35,715 bases of DNA from Gemmatimonas sp. (GTDB lineage Bacteria; Gemmatimonadota; Gemmatimonadetes; Gemmatimonadales; Gemmatimonadaceae). Every line of letters begins with the position of its first letter. The first letter of the stretch is position 1. Below the pieces are notes generated by a model that saw nothing but the letters and a program-made list of their open reading frames with translations, was not told where the DNA came from and made no database searches. A program made the translations under genes and the position numbers. Positions 7,716 to 15,985 of this stretch are shown here, piece by piece. The stretch covers positions 1-35,715 of the forward strand of contig JAJKIR010000046.1 of NCBI GenBank assembly GCA_021154325.1, in the 5' to 3' direction.

Positions 7716-9095
7716 TTATGCGTTGCGGTCCAGACAGGTCTGCGCCGACGCGGGCAGATTCGGATTGTTCAACTCGGCCTGTGGGATCGGGATGTTCACA
7801 TCCGTTCCGTAGTTCCCTCCCTTGTGCCACGGACCGATCGGGAAGACGGTATCCGCCGAGCGACCATACTGTCGAATGAGTCGCCGCATGTCGCCGAGCC
7901 GGTGGCCGGTGGAGAACATCCAGAACGCACGCTCGCGGAAAATGAGATCGACGCGTGCCGGGTCATTCCCCGGATCCGTGAGTGGCGCCAGCCCTGTCAC
8001 CGTCGCGCGCGCGGCATTGAGGGCGGCGATCGCCGCAGCGGGATTGCCGGCGGCCTGCGCGGCCTCTGCCTCGATGAGGCGGGCTTCGATGCCGCTCACG
8101 ATCGTCACGGAGCTGGCGGCCGTTGGCCAGAGGAGTTGAACGGTGAATGGCTTGCCGAGATCGTCGCGGCTCGCCTGCGTGACGCCGTTCGTTTTGCACA
8201 CAGCGTCGCCGCCCTGGCAAACGGGCACGCGAGGGTCGTTGGCGGTCGCGTAGTTCAAACCGTTCGTGCCCTCGTTCGCAGAAACGCTGTAGCGACGATT
8301 GCTGTTGTTCAACGACCAGATGGAGTTCGACGTCGCCGTGAGGGCGTGCAGCTCCTGATACTTGAATGACGTCGGCACCGCTGCCACCGAGGTGGCTGCC
8401 TCTGCATAACGAGTCGGACCGATGTTGAGGAGGATACGGCCGCGCAGCACGGCAAGGGCATTCTTGACACGCACGTCATCCGTGGTGGATCCGGTGATCA
8501 TCGCGAGGCCGGAGTCGACGTGCGCGAGCGCCTGCGCGAATGCCGCCTGGTCCGTAATCTGCGAGCCGTACTGCTCCACTCCGTTGACAACGGTACTGAA
8601 GACGAGGCCGTTGCAGTAGTCCTCGCCCATCAGATTCTCGGTGTAGCCCTCGACGAAATACATCTCGGCCGCCTGCCAGCCGGGCGCCGTGGTGCTGAAC
8701 TGCTTGAGCAGCTGCGTCGCCTGGAGTGCCGAGAGGCGGGCGCGATTGATCGCCCGCGAGGCCGTGGTGAGAAAGCTGTTGGAGGTGACGATGACGCGCT
8801 GATCGATCTGCTGGCGATCGATGAACGAGTCGCCGTTGATCCACTCGTCGCCGAGCATACCGCCGAGCAGGAAGAGACTCTCATCGCCGCTCGTCGAGGT
8901 GTTGAGGCGCGCGAGGGCGCCGATGCGCACCGCATTGGCGCCAGCCGGCGACTGTACGTCCGCCGGATTGATGATGTCCGGATCCTCGACAGAGAGGATC
9001 CGATCGCTCGACATGCAGCCAGTGAAGAGCGCGACGAGCATCGCTGCCGCGGCGGCGCGCCGGCTCGAGTTTAGCATCTGTATATTGTGAAGCAT
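7716..9095 (-). CDS. SusD/RagB-family nutrient-binding lipoprotein
   Basis: The 459-residue protein has a lipoprotein signal with the lipidated Cys27 in LFTGC, and the mature protein begins with DRILSVEDPDIINPADV. The helical TPR-like body typical of SusD is visible (ARLSALQATQLLKQF, AEMYFVEGYTENLMGEDYCNG), as is the family C-terminal block (LIFRERAFWMFSTGHRLGDMRRLIRQYGR, NIPIPQAELNNPNL). SusD proteins sit on the cell surface as a lid over a SusC channel and capture oligomers. The ATG at 9093-9095 is only 1 nt past the SusC stop, so expression is coupled. ATG 9077 is an alternative start. The substrate is not readable; the peptidase neighbours suggest peptides. Confidence 0.93.
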   Translation of the reverse strand: MLHNIQMLNSSRRAAAAAMLVALFTGCMSSDRILSVEDPDIINPADVQSPAGANAVRIGALARLNTSTSGDESLFLLGGMLGDEWINGDSFIDRQQIDQRVIVTSNSFLTTASRAINRARLSALQATQLLKQFSTTAPGWQAAEMYFVEGYTENLMGEDYCNGLVFSTVVNGVEQYGSQITDQAAFAQALAHVDSGLAMITGSTTDDVRVKNALAVLRGRILLNIGPTRYAEAATSVAAVPTSFKYQELHALTATSNSIWSLNNSNRRYSVSANEGTNGLNYATANDPRVPVCQGGDAVCKTNGVTQASRDDLGKPFTVQLLWPTAASSVTIVSGIEARLIEAEAAQAAGNPAAAIAALNAARATVTGLAPLTDPGNDPARVDLIFRERAFWMFSTGHRLGDMRRLIRQYGRSADTVFPIGPWHKGGNYGTDVNIPIPQAELNNPNLPASAQTCLDRNA

Positions 9096-9096
9096 C

Positions 9097-12000
9097 TTAG
9101 AGACCCAGGTTGAGACGGAGTGTCATGTACCGCGGCGGCGCGAACGCCTGGAACGACGACGGCGCGTCGCCGGTGGTGCCGAATGCTTCGGGATCGACGC
9201 CCGTGTACTTCGTCCAGAGGATGCCGAGATTGCGGACCGCGCCGGTGACCGAGAGCGAGCGGCCGCGGACGAAGCGACTCGCCCACTGCTGCGGCGCATT
9301 GAAGGTCAGGGACAGCTCGCGGAAGCGAATGAAATCGCCCGACTCCATGAAGCCCGCGACGGTCTTCGCTGGATGATCGCGGCCAGCGGCGGTCCGCGCC
9401 TGGTCGAGCTCGGATGATCCGATGTAGATGAGTCCCGCGCAGTTGTTGCGGCTGAGGCAGCGAATGCGCTCGCTGTTGTTATAAACCTTGAAATCGCCCT
9501 TGTAATCGATCATCGCCTGCAAGCGGAAACGACGGTGCCAGAAGTCGACGCCATTGGTCAGGGCGAGCTCGTACAGCGGCAGCGGGTTGCCGAGGTAGGC
9601 CGCGGTGTCGCCGACGATGATGTCCGTCGAGTCGGGATTTGCGCTGTACTGAATGATGCCGTTGCCATTCGTGTCGTGATATCCGAGCAAGGGACGCGAC
9701 CACCAGCCGTTGAGGGGGTAGCCTTCGCGGTCCTGCTGGGTGCTGCTGTTGACGATGGTTGGGAGACCGCCGAGGCTCACGAGCCGGTTGCGGTTCGTCG
9801 AGCCGTTGATGGTCATGTCCCATCCGAAGCGGTCGTTCTGGACGAAGACCGTACTGATGAGCGCTTCCCAACCCGTGTTGCGCACCTCGCCGAGGTTCTC
9901 GAAGCGGGACGTGTTGCCGGTGCCGAGCGATGGCGGGAGGACGCGACTCACGAGCGCGTCGCGGGAGATCTTGTTGTAGTAGGTGATCTGGGTGTTGACG
10001 CGATTGCCGATGAAGTTCGCGTCGAACCCGGCCTCGAGCTCGGTCGAGCGCTCGGGCTTGAGGTTGCTGTTGCCCAGCGCGGTAAAGACGACGCCCGGGA
10101 CGTCGCCCGCCTCGTTGAGGGAGTGCGTCGCCGAGAAGTACGGCGCGGCGTCGATCGTACCAGGCTGAACGCCGGAGGCACCGTACGCGCTGCGCAGGCG
10201 GAACTCATCCAGCCAGCCGAAGTGCGGGAAGAAGCCCTCCTGGGACACGATCCAGGACGCCGACAGCTTCGGGTAGAAGACCGTCTTGAAGTTGGCGCCG
10301 AAGGCGCTGTTGCGATCGGACCGAACCGCGCCCGTGACGAACAGCCGGTCGCGGAAGGAGACCTGCTGCTCGATGAAGCTGCCTAACGTGCGGGTCTCGT
10401 CCGTCGCCTCATCGGCGAGCTTCACGGCCGCGCCGCTGATCGTCACCGCGCCAGGCGGTAGCTGATCGCCCTCGGTGCCGTTGCGATCGAAGATCGTGCG
10501 CGTGAACTGCACGCCCAACGTCGTGCGCGAGTTGAACGCGTCCGTCAGCTGCTTCGTCGCCGTCGCGGCGGCGTCAAAGGTGTAATCGAAGAAGTTCGTC
10601 CGGTTGTCGATCTTGTAACCGAGCCGCGTCGTGCCCACGTCGGGGCAGTTCTGGAAGCGGCAGAGCTGCGTGTCGCGGCGCCCGATGAAATCGAGGCCGA
10701 AGGTGCCGCGCAGGGCGAGCCAGTCGCGCGGACGCCAGTTCGCGCGCGACGACCCGATGAAGCGCTGGATGTTCTGATCGGTTTCTTGCTGGTAGATGTC
10801 GCGGGGCGTCGCGGCGCGCCAGCCAAAGAGCGTGTCGCCCGCCGCATTCAGGTTGTACTTGAAGCCGGGCCCACCATAGATGTTCGTCGCGATGCCGAGG
10901 ACGCCAGAATCGTCGCTCTCGGGGAGGCGAAGGTCCTGCTGGATGTAACCACCGCTGAGCGAGAGGTCTGCGCTCGGCGACAGCGTCAGGTCCAGGTTCG
11001 CCCGCGCGGTCTCGCGTCCGAGATGGCTCGGACTGCGCTGTGTTGAACTGAGCAGAAGGCCGTGACTCGTCAGATAGCGATTATCGAAGTTGGGGACCTT
11101 GGTGGGGCCGTCCTCGTCTTCCCACTCGCCGTGAACGAAATAGCGGATCGCCTCCGAGCCGCCACCGACCTGTAACGCGTGCTGCTGCCGATATCCGATG
11201 CCGAACGGCGTCGATTCCGGATCTTTAGTAAGGTTGTAACTCGTGACACTGTCCTGGGTGCAGATCCCGTTCGCGACCTGACTGAGGAAGCACTGCACCG
11301 TGTTCGAGGGCGTCGACGTCGTTGCCGAGGTCGTCCCCGTCCGCCAGCCCCAGTAGGCTGTTGGATACGGGTTGTGATCGGTAATGGCCGTTTGCTGCGT
11401 CGAGTAGGACCACTGCGGCCGACCCGCCGTACCGCGCTTCGTGGTGATGACGACGACGCCGTTCGCGGCGTCGGTGCCGTAGAGCGTCGACGCCGAAGGG
11501 CCCTTCACGACCTCGATCGACTCGATCTCTTCCGGATTGATGTCGTTGATGCGGGCCGGCGTCGTACCCCCGACGCTCACCGACGACGACCCGCTCGTTC
11601 CCTCGATGCGGACGCCGTCGAGGATATAGATCGGGTTGTTGGTGAGCGACAGCGAGCTCGTCCCGCGAATGCGCACGCGCACGCCCGCGCCCGTCTGCGT
11701 GCCTTCGAAGACGGTGACGCCAGGTGCGCGCGAGGTGAGGAGGTCCGCGGCGTTGTTGACCGTACCGGTCGCGACGATGTTCGCCGCCGGCACCTGCGCG
11801 ATGTCGTTGCCGACCTCCGCGCGCGCCTGCTGACCGGTCGCCGTGGTGACCACCGGATTCAGCGACACTGGCACCGGCTGCATCGCGAAGTTCTCCGTCG
11901 CGCTCTGCCCCACAGCGACTGTGACCGAGCGACGCATCTCGCCATAGCCCACCCGCAACGCGCGGAGCTCGAACGTGCCCGCCTTCACGCCGCGAATCGT

Positions 12001-12204
12001 GTACTGACCCTCGCTGTTGGTCTGGGCACCGAGAATGGTGCCGACGATGTTGACCTGCGCGTTCGCGAGCGGCTGACCACTGGGCGCGTCGGTGATGCGA
12101 CCGCTGACGGTGGTTTGTTGTGGAGTCTGCGCGTGGCCGGCCGTGGCGATGCTGCTCGCCAACGCGGCCACGAGGAGGACCAGGAATGGCCTTCGTGTAC
12201 CCAT
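9097..12204 (-). CDS. SusC/RagA-family TonB-linked outer-membrane channel
   Basis: The 1035-residue protein has a signal peptide ending AGHAQ at about residue 26. A carboxypeptidase-regulatory-like domain follows (about 32-112, TVSGRITDAPSGQPLANAQVNIVGT). Next come a TonB plug (ADLLTSRAPGVTVFEGTQTGAG...IYILDGVRIEG and INDINPEEIESIEVVKGPSASTLYGTDAANGVVVITTKRG) and a long beta-barrel ending LRLNLGL with a terminal hydrophobic residue. These are the RagA/SusC hallmarks. The protein imports substrates across the outer membrane with energy from TonB. GAGG lies 5-6 nt before ATG 12204. The SusD gene follows immediately. A GCCTAACG copy at 10381-10388 contributes a TTA leucine codon. Confidence 0.95.
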   Translation of the reverse strand: MGTRRPFLVLLVAALASSIATAGHAQTPQQTTVSGRITDAPSGQPLANAQVNIVGTILGAQTNSEGQYTIRGVKAGTFELRALRVGYGEMRRSVTVAVGQSATENFAMQPVPVSLNPVVTTATGQQARAEVGNDIAQVPAANIVATGTVNNAADLLTSRAPGVTVFEGTQTGAGVRVRIRGTSSLSLTNNPIYILDGVRIEGTSGSSSVSVGGTTPARINDINPEEIESIEVVKGPSASTLYGTDAANGVVVITTKRGTAGRPQWSYSTQQTAITDHNPYPTAYWGWRTGTTSATTSTPSNTVQCFLSQVANGICTQDSVTSYNLTKDPESTPFGIGYRQQHALQVGGGSEAIRYFVHGEWEDEDGPTKVPNFDNRYLTSHGLLLSSTQRSPSHLGRETARANLDLTLSPSADLSLSGGYIQQDLRLPESDDSGVLGIATNIYGGPGFKYNLNAAGDTLFGWRAATPRDIYQQETDQNIQRFIGSSRANWRPRDWLALRGTFGLDFIGRRDTQLCRFQNCPDVGTTRLGYKIDNRTNFFDYTFDAAATATKQLTDAFNSRTTLGVQFTRTIFDRNGTEGDQLPPGAVTISGAAVKLADEATDETRTLGSFIEQQVSFRDRLFVTGAVRSDRNSAFGANFKTVFYPKLSASWIVSQEGFFPHFGWLDEFRLRSAYGASGVQPGTIDAAPYFSATHSLNEAGDVPGVVFTALGNSNLKPERSTELEAGFDANFIGNRVNTQITYYNKISRDALVSRVLPPSLGTGNTSRFENLGEVRNTGWEALISTVFVQNDRFGWDMTINGSTNRNRLVSLGGLPTIVNSSTQQDREGYPLNGWWSRPLLGYHDTNGNGIIQYSANPDSTDIIVGDTAAYLGNPLPLYELALTNGVDFWHRRFRLQAMIDYKGDFKVYNNSERIRCLSRNNCAGLIYIGSSELDQARTAAGRDHPAKTVAGFMESGDFIRFRELSLTFNAPQQWASRFVRGRSLSVTGAVRNLGILWTKYTGVDPEAFGTTGDAPSSFQAFAPPRYMTLRLNLGL

Positions 12205-12301
12205 AACGACCTCGTAATGAGTTACTGACGACAGGGCTGGACGCCGTGCCGTGACGGGTTTTTGTACGGGATGGATAACCTAAAGAGGGACCAACCGACC
12301 G

Positions 12302-12334
12302 CAATGATCTGGGCGCGCAGCGCCCAGATCATTG
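12302..12334. terminator. Perfect 15-bp hairpin between M28 peptidase and susC
   Basis: CAATGATCTGGGCGC and GCGCCCAGATCATTG form a 15-bp stem around a 3-nt loop (GCA). It starts 20 nt beyond the M28 peptidase stop at 12354. On the plus strand TCTTTT follows, which on the minus strand reads as an A tract just before the hairpin. It therefore looks like a terminator for the peptidase transcript and lies upstream of the SusC promoter region. Confidence 0.7.
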
Positions 12335-12353
12335 GTCTTTTGTGGAGTCGCGC

Positions 12354-14627
12354 CTAGCGAGCCCCCGCCAGTGTCACAGCGAGTTGACTCACCAGACTCG
12401 CCTCCCGCGTCAGCGCAGCCGCGATGCGCTCGATCTCGCCGTTCACGGTGCTCCACTCGCCCTGCTCGATGGCCTCGCGGACGCCGGGCATCGTCTTGAC
12501 GCCGTAGCCAGTGTAGTAGCCGGGCGCATACAGGAGATGAGTGTACCATGGACGCTTGGCCAAACCGTCCTGTGTGGTGAGGGCGCGTTCGGCCTGGATC
12601 AGTCGCTCGTTGATTGTTTTGAGCGTCGAAGCGCTCGCGGCGCCAGCCTGTGTCACTCCCGACCGATCGACCCATTGCGAGTACGCTTTCTCGTACTGCT
12701 GCGCGGCACGCGTCAACGAATCGAGCGCATTGAGCAGCGGCGCGAACTCGAGTTGCGGGGCGCGGGCCTGCGTGGCGGGCGCGCGGGTCGGCGAGCGGGG
12801 GTCATTCGTCGCCGCGAACAGCCCTTCCTCGATCTCGCGGTTGCGCTCGGTGATCTCCATCGCGCGACGGTCGCGGAGCTGCTGCAGCTCCGTCGCGTAC
12901 CGCTGCGCCGTCTCCGCGAGATTCGCGAATGCGAATGGCAGGAGATCCGCGTCGGCGAGACGCATCACCGCCTGTCCGGCCGCCTGCGCAAGGGCGCGGC
13001 CGTACACGAAGGCCGTATCGCTGAAATGCGTGTACCAATAGAAGTCGTCGTAGATCGAGTGGTAGATCCCCCCTTCGTCCTCGCCGCCATAGCCGAGGTT
13101 CAGCGAGGCGATCCCGAGGTGCTGGAGGAATGGCGAGTAATCGGAGCCCGAGCCGAGCGCACCGATGCGGAGGTCCTCACGCTCACGCGCTTCACGACGG
13201 GACTCCGCGGAGCCGCGGCGAATTGCCGCCAGCTGGTTGCGCTTCCACGAGCTGACGTTGGCCTCCGGGTCGGCGACGTCCTTCTCCACTCCGTTGATGA
13301 ATTTCTCGAGCGAGTGCGAGCCTTCGATGTCGAGATAGCCGCGGCCATTGGTGTCGCTGTTGAGATACGCCACCGCATGCTGCCGCAGCTCGTCGGCGTG
13401 CGCCTCGGCCCACTCGGTGGAGCCGAGAAGACCTGGCTCCTCGCCGTCCCAGGCGGCGTAGATGATCGTGCGCTTCGGACGCCAGCCCTGCTTGTACAGA
13501 TCGCCTAACGCGCGTGCTTCCTCGAGCTCGGCGACCAGGCCGGAGATCGGATCTTCGGCGCCATTCACCCATGCGTCGTGATGGTTGCCGCGAATCACCC
13601 ACTGGTCGGTCTCGGAGCTGCCGGGCAAGCGGGCGATGACGTCGTTGAGCGTCTTGAGACTCCAATCAGACTTGACGCGCAGGTGTACTCGGGCCGCTCC
13701 GGGCCCGAAGCGGTAGGTGATGGGCAGTCCGCCGCGCCACGAATCGGGAACGACATCGCCCGTGAGTGCGGAGAGGAGTGGCTCGGCGTCTCCATAGGAG
13801 ATCGGGAGCACGGGAATCTTCGTGATGGTGGGTGCCTCTGCGACGGTGTATCGCTTCGCGTCCTTCGTCGCACCGACACCCGGAGTGAGGGGATCGCCTG
13901 GATACGTCGGCATGTCAGCGACGCTGCCGCGCTGAACGCCGTCGCGCGGACGCATCGGTCCGTTGGGAAAGACCGCGCCGCCCCCAAAGCCGTCGTCGCG
14001 TGGATCGGAGTAGATCAGGCAACCGACCGCGCCGTGTTCGGCGGCAACCTTTGGTTTGATGCCGCGCCACGACCCGCCGTATTTCGCGATGACCACCGCG
14101 CCTTTGACGCTGACGCCGTGGCGCTCGAGCTCCTCATAGTCCGCCGGAACGCCGTAGTTCACGAACACGAGCGGACCCGTGACGTCGCCGTCGATGGAGT
14201 AGGCGTTGTACGTCGGCAGCTGCTCGTCATGCTGCCCAGATGTCGGGTCGCCGGAGAGCGATGGCTCCTGAAGCTTCGCCTTGAAGGTCGTTGGGGCGAC
14301 GAGCTCGATGACGCGCTCCTTGGGCGTCGGGAAGAGGACATCGAAGTTTTCGATCTCCGCCTGCCAGCCGAATGACCGGAACTGGTCGCGCAGCCATTCG
14401 GCGTTGGCGCGATCGTAGGGCGATCCCACATGGTGCGGGCGAGCGGAGAGGCGCTCCATCATGCTGCGCATGCGGGCGGGATCGGGAATCGCGCGAAAGC
14501 GAGTCTCCCAATCGCGCTCGACACGCGACGACTCGGTGGTGAAGCCACGGAGTGGCTCGGGGCTGGGAGCGGTCGGAGTCAACGACAGAGCGCCGACACC
14601 CAGGAGGATCGGGACAGTGACACGCAT
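12354..14627 (-). CDS. M28-family metallopeptidase, glutamate carboxypeptidase II-like
   Basis: The start is placed at ATG 14627, not the distant 14720, because it begins a signal peptide (MRVTVPILLGVGALSLTPTAPS). The 757-residue protein has a PA domain (about 145-260, TGPLVFVNYGVPADYEELERHGVSVKGAVVIAKYG). An M28 catalytic domain follows, with two-zinc ligands visible: His349 (GNHHDAW), Asp359 (EDPISG), Glu396/Glu397 (DGEEPG), Asp425 (NSDTNG) and His523 (IYHSIYDD). The C-terminal dimerisation-like helical domain is also present. Members such as GCPII remove C-terminal glutamate from peptides. It acts outside the cytoplasm. A neighbouring gamma-glutamyltransferase and two S9 peptidases support a role in peptide use. 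Confidence 0.92.
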   Translation of the reverse strand: MRVTVPILLGVGALSLTPTAPSPEPLRGFTTESSRVERDWETRFRAIPDPARMRSMMERLSARPHHVGSPYDRANAEWLRDQFRSFGWQAEIENFDVLFPTPKERVIELVAPTTFKAKLQEPSLSGDPTSGQHDEQLPTYNAYSIDGDVTGPLVFVNYGVPADYEELERHGVSVKGAVVIAKYGGSWRGIKPKVAAEHGAVGCLIYSDPRDDGFGGGAVFPNGPMRPRDGVQRGSVADMPTYPGDPLTPGVGATKDAKRYTVAEAPTITKIPVLPISYGDAEPLLSALTGDVVPDSWRGGLPITYRFGPGAARVHLRVKSDWSLKTLNDVIARLPGSSETDQWVIRGNHHDAWVNGAEDPISGLVAELEEARALGDLYKQGWRPKRTIIYAAWDGEEPGLLGSTEWAEAHADELRQHAVAYLNSDTNGRGYLDIEGSHSLEKFINGVEKDVADPEANVSSWKRNQLAAIRRGSAESRREAREREDLRIGALGSGSDYSPFLQHLGIASLNLGYGGEDEGGIYHSIYDDFYWYTHFSDTAFVYGRALAQAAGQAVMRLADADLLPFAFANLAETAQRYATELQQLRDRRAMEITERNREIEEGLFAATNDPRSPTRAPATQARAPQLEFAPLLNALDSLTRAAQQYEKAYSQWVDRSGVTQAGAASASTLKTINERLIQAERALTTQDGLAKRPWYTHLLYAPGYYTGYGVKTMPGVREAIEQGEWSTVNGEIERIAAALTREASLVSQLAVTLAGAR

Positions 14628-14769
14628 CGATGTGATCTCGTGAAGCTGGGAGAGTGGAGCGCTGAAGATGGCGACATGACCACTCCAGGGGAACAGCACA
14701 TGCACGCGCTCTGCGCCCAACGCCGAGGACGCCTCGACAGTATTAGGGCATCACCAATACCCAAGGCAG
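14628..14769. promoter_or_regulatory. Divergent promoter region between M28 and copD-like genes
   Basis: The 142-bp gap separates divergent genes. It holds an interrupted inverted repeat, GTATT (14740-14744) and AATAC (14756-14760), about 10 nt before the CopD start, with a loose -35-like TCGACA at 14734. It could be an operator for the copD-like gene. No clear regulator gene is adjacent. Confidence 0.25.
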
Positions 14770-15735
14770 GTGCACGTGCAAGCAGCGTCAGTCATTCGCT
14801 GGCCGCAGCCGATCACTGAATACATCGGCTTCATTGGATCGTTGTTGCCAGCCGGAGCGATCGGATTTCGATATGTCGTGATGCGCGGAGCGATCGCACG
14901 CGGCGCTGGGGCGAGCGCGGACGCCACTCGGCGGCGCGTTTACTCGGACACGGCGCGGCGCGCGGCGATGATCGGCCTGATCGGTGTGGCCGTCGCCATC
15001 GCGCTCATGTTGTACCAGCTGCCCGGTCTCGCGGCGCGACGTCATACGACGGTCGCCGACCTGGTGACGCACACGGCGGCCGTCGAGCTACAGGGCGGCT
15101 TCCTCCTGCTCGCGTTGATTGGCTTCGCGCTCGCGCTGCGCGGCACGAACGCCGGCTGGCCGCTCGCAACTGTCGGCTTTCTGGCCGCGCTACTGCGCAA
15201 CGGACTCCTAGGCGAGTGGAAGGATCTGGCGAATCCGATTCACGTGCTCTCGGCTGGTCTCTGGATTGGAACGCTGTTCGTGATGTTGGCGGCCGGAATC
15301 TCGGTGGTGCTGCGCAACGAGGTGGCACGCGAAGAGCGCGGCGCGATCGTATCGGACATGGTGTATTCGTTCTCGCCGCTCGCGTTGGCGGCGGCGGCGG
15401 TGCTCGTGGTATTCGGTGTGATCATCGCGTGGGAGCATCTGCACGTTCTGTCGAATCTCTGGTCGACGCCGTACGGAATCGCGTTGATCGTGAAGCTCTG
15501 CTTCGTTGCCATGGTGTTCGCGCTGGGCGCATGGAACTGGCGGCGGCAGAAGCCAACGTTAGGCACGGAGCCCGCGGCGCTGGCGTTGCGGCGCTCGGCA
15601 ACGTCGGAGGTGCTCGTGGCCGCGCTGGTGCTCGCCGCGACGGCGGTCTTGTTGAGCATCCCGGCGCCGCGGGTGAAGAAGCCAGCGGCAGTGCCGTCGG
15701 CAGTGCCGACGGCACTGCCAGCTATCAGTCCATAG
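14770..15735 (+). CDS. CopD-like integral membrane protein
   Basis: The roughly 320-residue protein is polytopic with about eight helices. The C-terminal half matches the CopD domain: ANPIHVLSAGLWIGTLFVMLAAG, then a helix with IIAWEHLHVLSNLWSTPYGIALIVKLCFVAMVFALGAWNWRR. Conserved histidines in HVLSAGLW and EHLHVL fit copper transport or haem-like roles in this family. It probably acts in copper import to the periplasm or cytoplasm, but no CopC partner is adjacent. The start is GTG 14770 or GTG 14776 behind AAGGCAGG. The final tail (PSAVPTALPAISP) is encoded by a perfect palindrome and a 7-bp repeat array, so the natural stop has probably been replaced. Confidence 0.82.
   Translation: MHVQAASVIRWPQPITEYIGFIGSLLPAGAIGFRYVVMRGAIARGAGASADATRRRVYSDTARRAAMIGLIGVAVAIALMLYQLPGLAARRHTTVADLVTHTAAVELQGGFLLLALIGFALALRGTNAGWPLATVGFLAALLRNGLLGEWKDLANPIHVLSAGLWIGTLFVMLAAGISVVLRNEVAREERGAIVSDMVYSFSPLALAAAAVLVVFGVIIAWEHLHVLSNLWSTPYGIALIVKLCFVAMVFALGAWNWRRQKPTLGTEPAALALRRSATSEVLVAALVLAATAVLLSIPAPRVKKPAAVPSAVPTALPAISP
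15687..15719. repeat. Perfect 16-bp inverted repeat at end of copD-like gene
   Basis: Two 16-bp arms (15687-15702 and 15704-15719) flank one base. The left arm begins GGCAGTGCC and the right arm ends GGCACTGCC. The repeat is coding (PSAVPTALP) and touches the heptad array starting at 15722. Confidence 0.85.
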
Positions 15736-15985
15736 TCCATAGTTATCAGGTGGTAAGGAACGAAGCGTTGATCTGGTGAGAGGAGCAGGAGCGCGCGCGA
15801 GCAGAGCGCGCGACTCCAAATAAGAAGGATCTGCTGTGAGCGTGAGCGAACAGCAGATTCCTCGCTGCCCTCGGAATGACAGCCTCCCTGTCATCCCGAG
15901 CGGTAGCGAGGGATCTGCTTTTCATCCAGCCAACGCTCGTTCCGAATTCCCTGATAGCTATGGACTGATAGCTGATAGCTGTCGT
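15722..15985. repeat. Heptad-repeat element A with internal palindrome
   Basis: The left array has four heptads (CTATCAG, TCCATAG, TCCATAG, TTATCAG; 15722-15749). The right array (15951-15978) has CTGATAG, CTATGGA, CTGATAG, CTGATAG, which is its inverted copy. The exact 16-bp arms AGCTATCAGTCCATAG (15720-15735) and its complement (15958-15973) supply the stop codons of both convergent genes. Inside each array lies a core resembling ACGCTTCGTTCC (inverted at 15759-15770; 15933-15948). The centre holds a near-palindrome, 15853-15882 with 15888-15918, whose arms carry GCAGATYCCTCGC and GGGATCTGC motifs, plus a third partial arm at 15827-15837. It resembles a non-autonomous repeat or bidirectional terminator. 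No coding potential was seen. Confidence 0.8.

Noticed and set aside
12342..13508. Long plus-strand reading frame opposite the M28 peptidase
   Set aside because: It is an antisense shadow of a well-supported gene; the product is arginine-rich with no domain, and high G+C favours such open frames.
15722..15985. CRISPR array reading of the period-7 repeats
   Set aside because: Units are 7 bp with no spacers and no cas genes are nearby.
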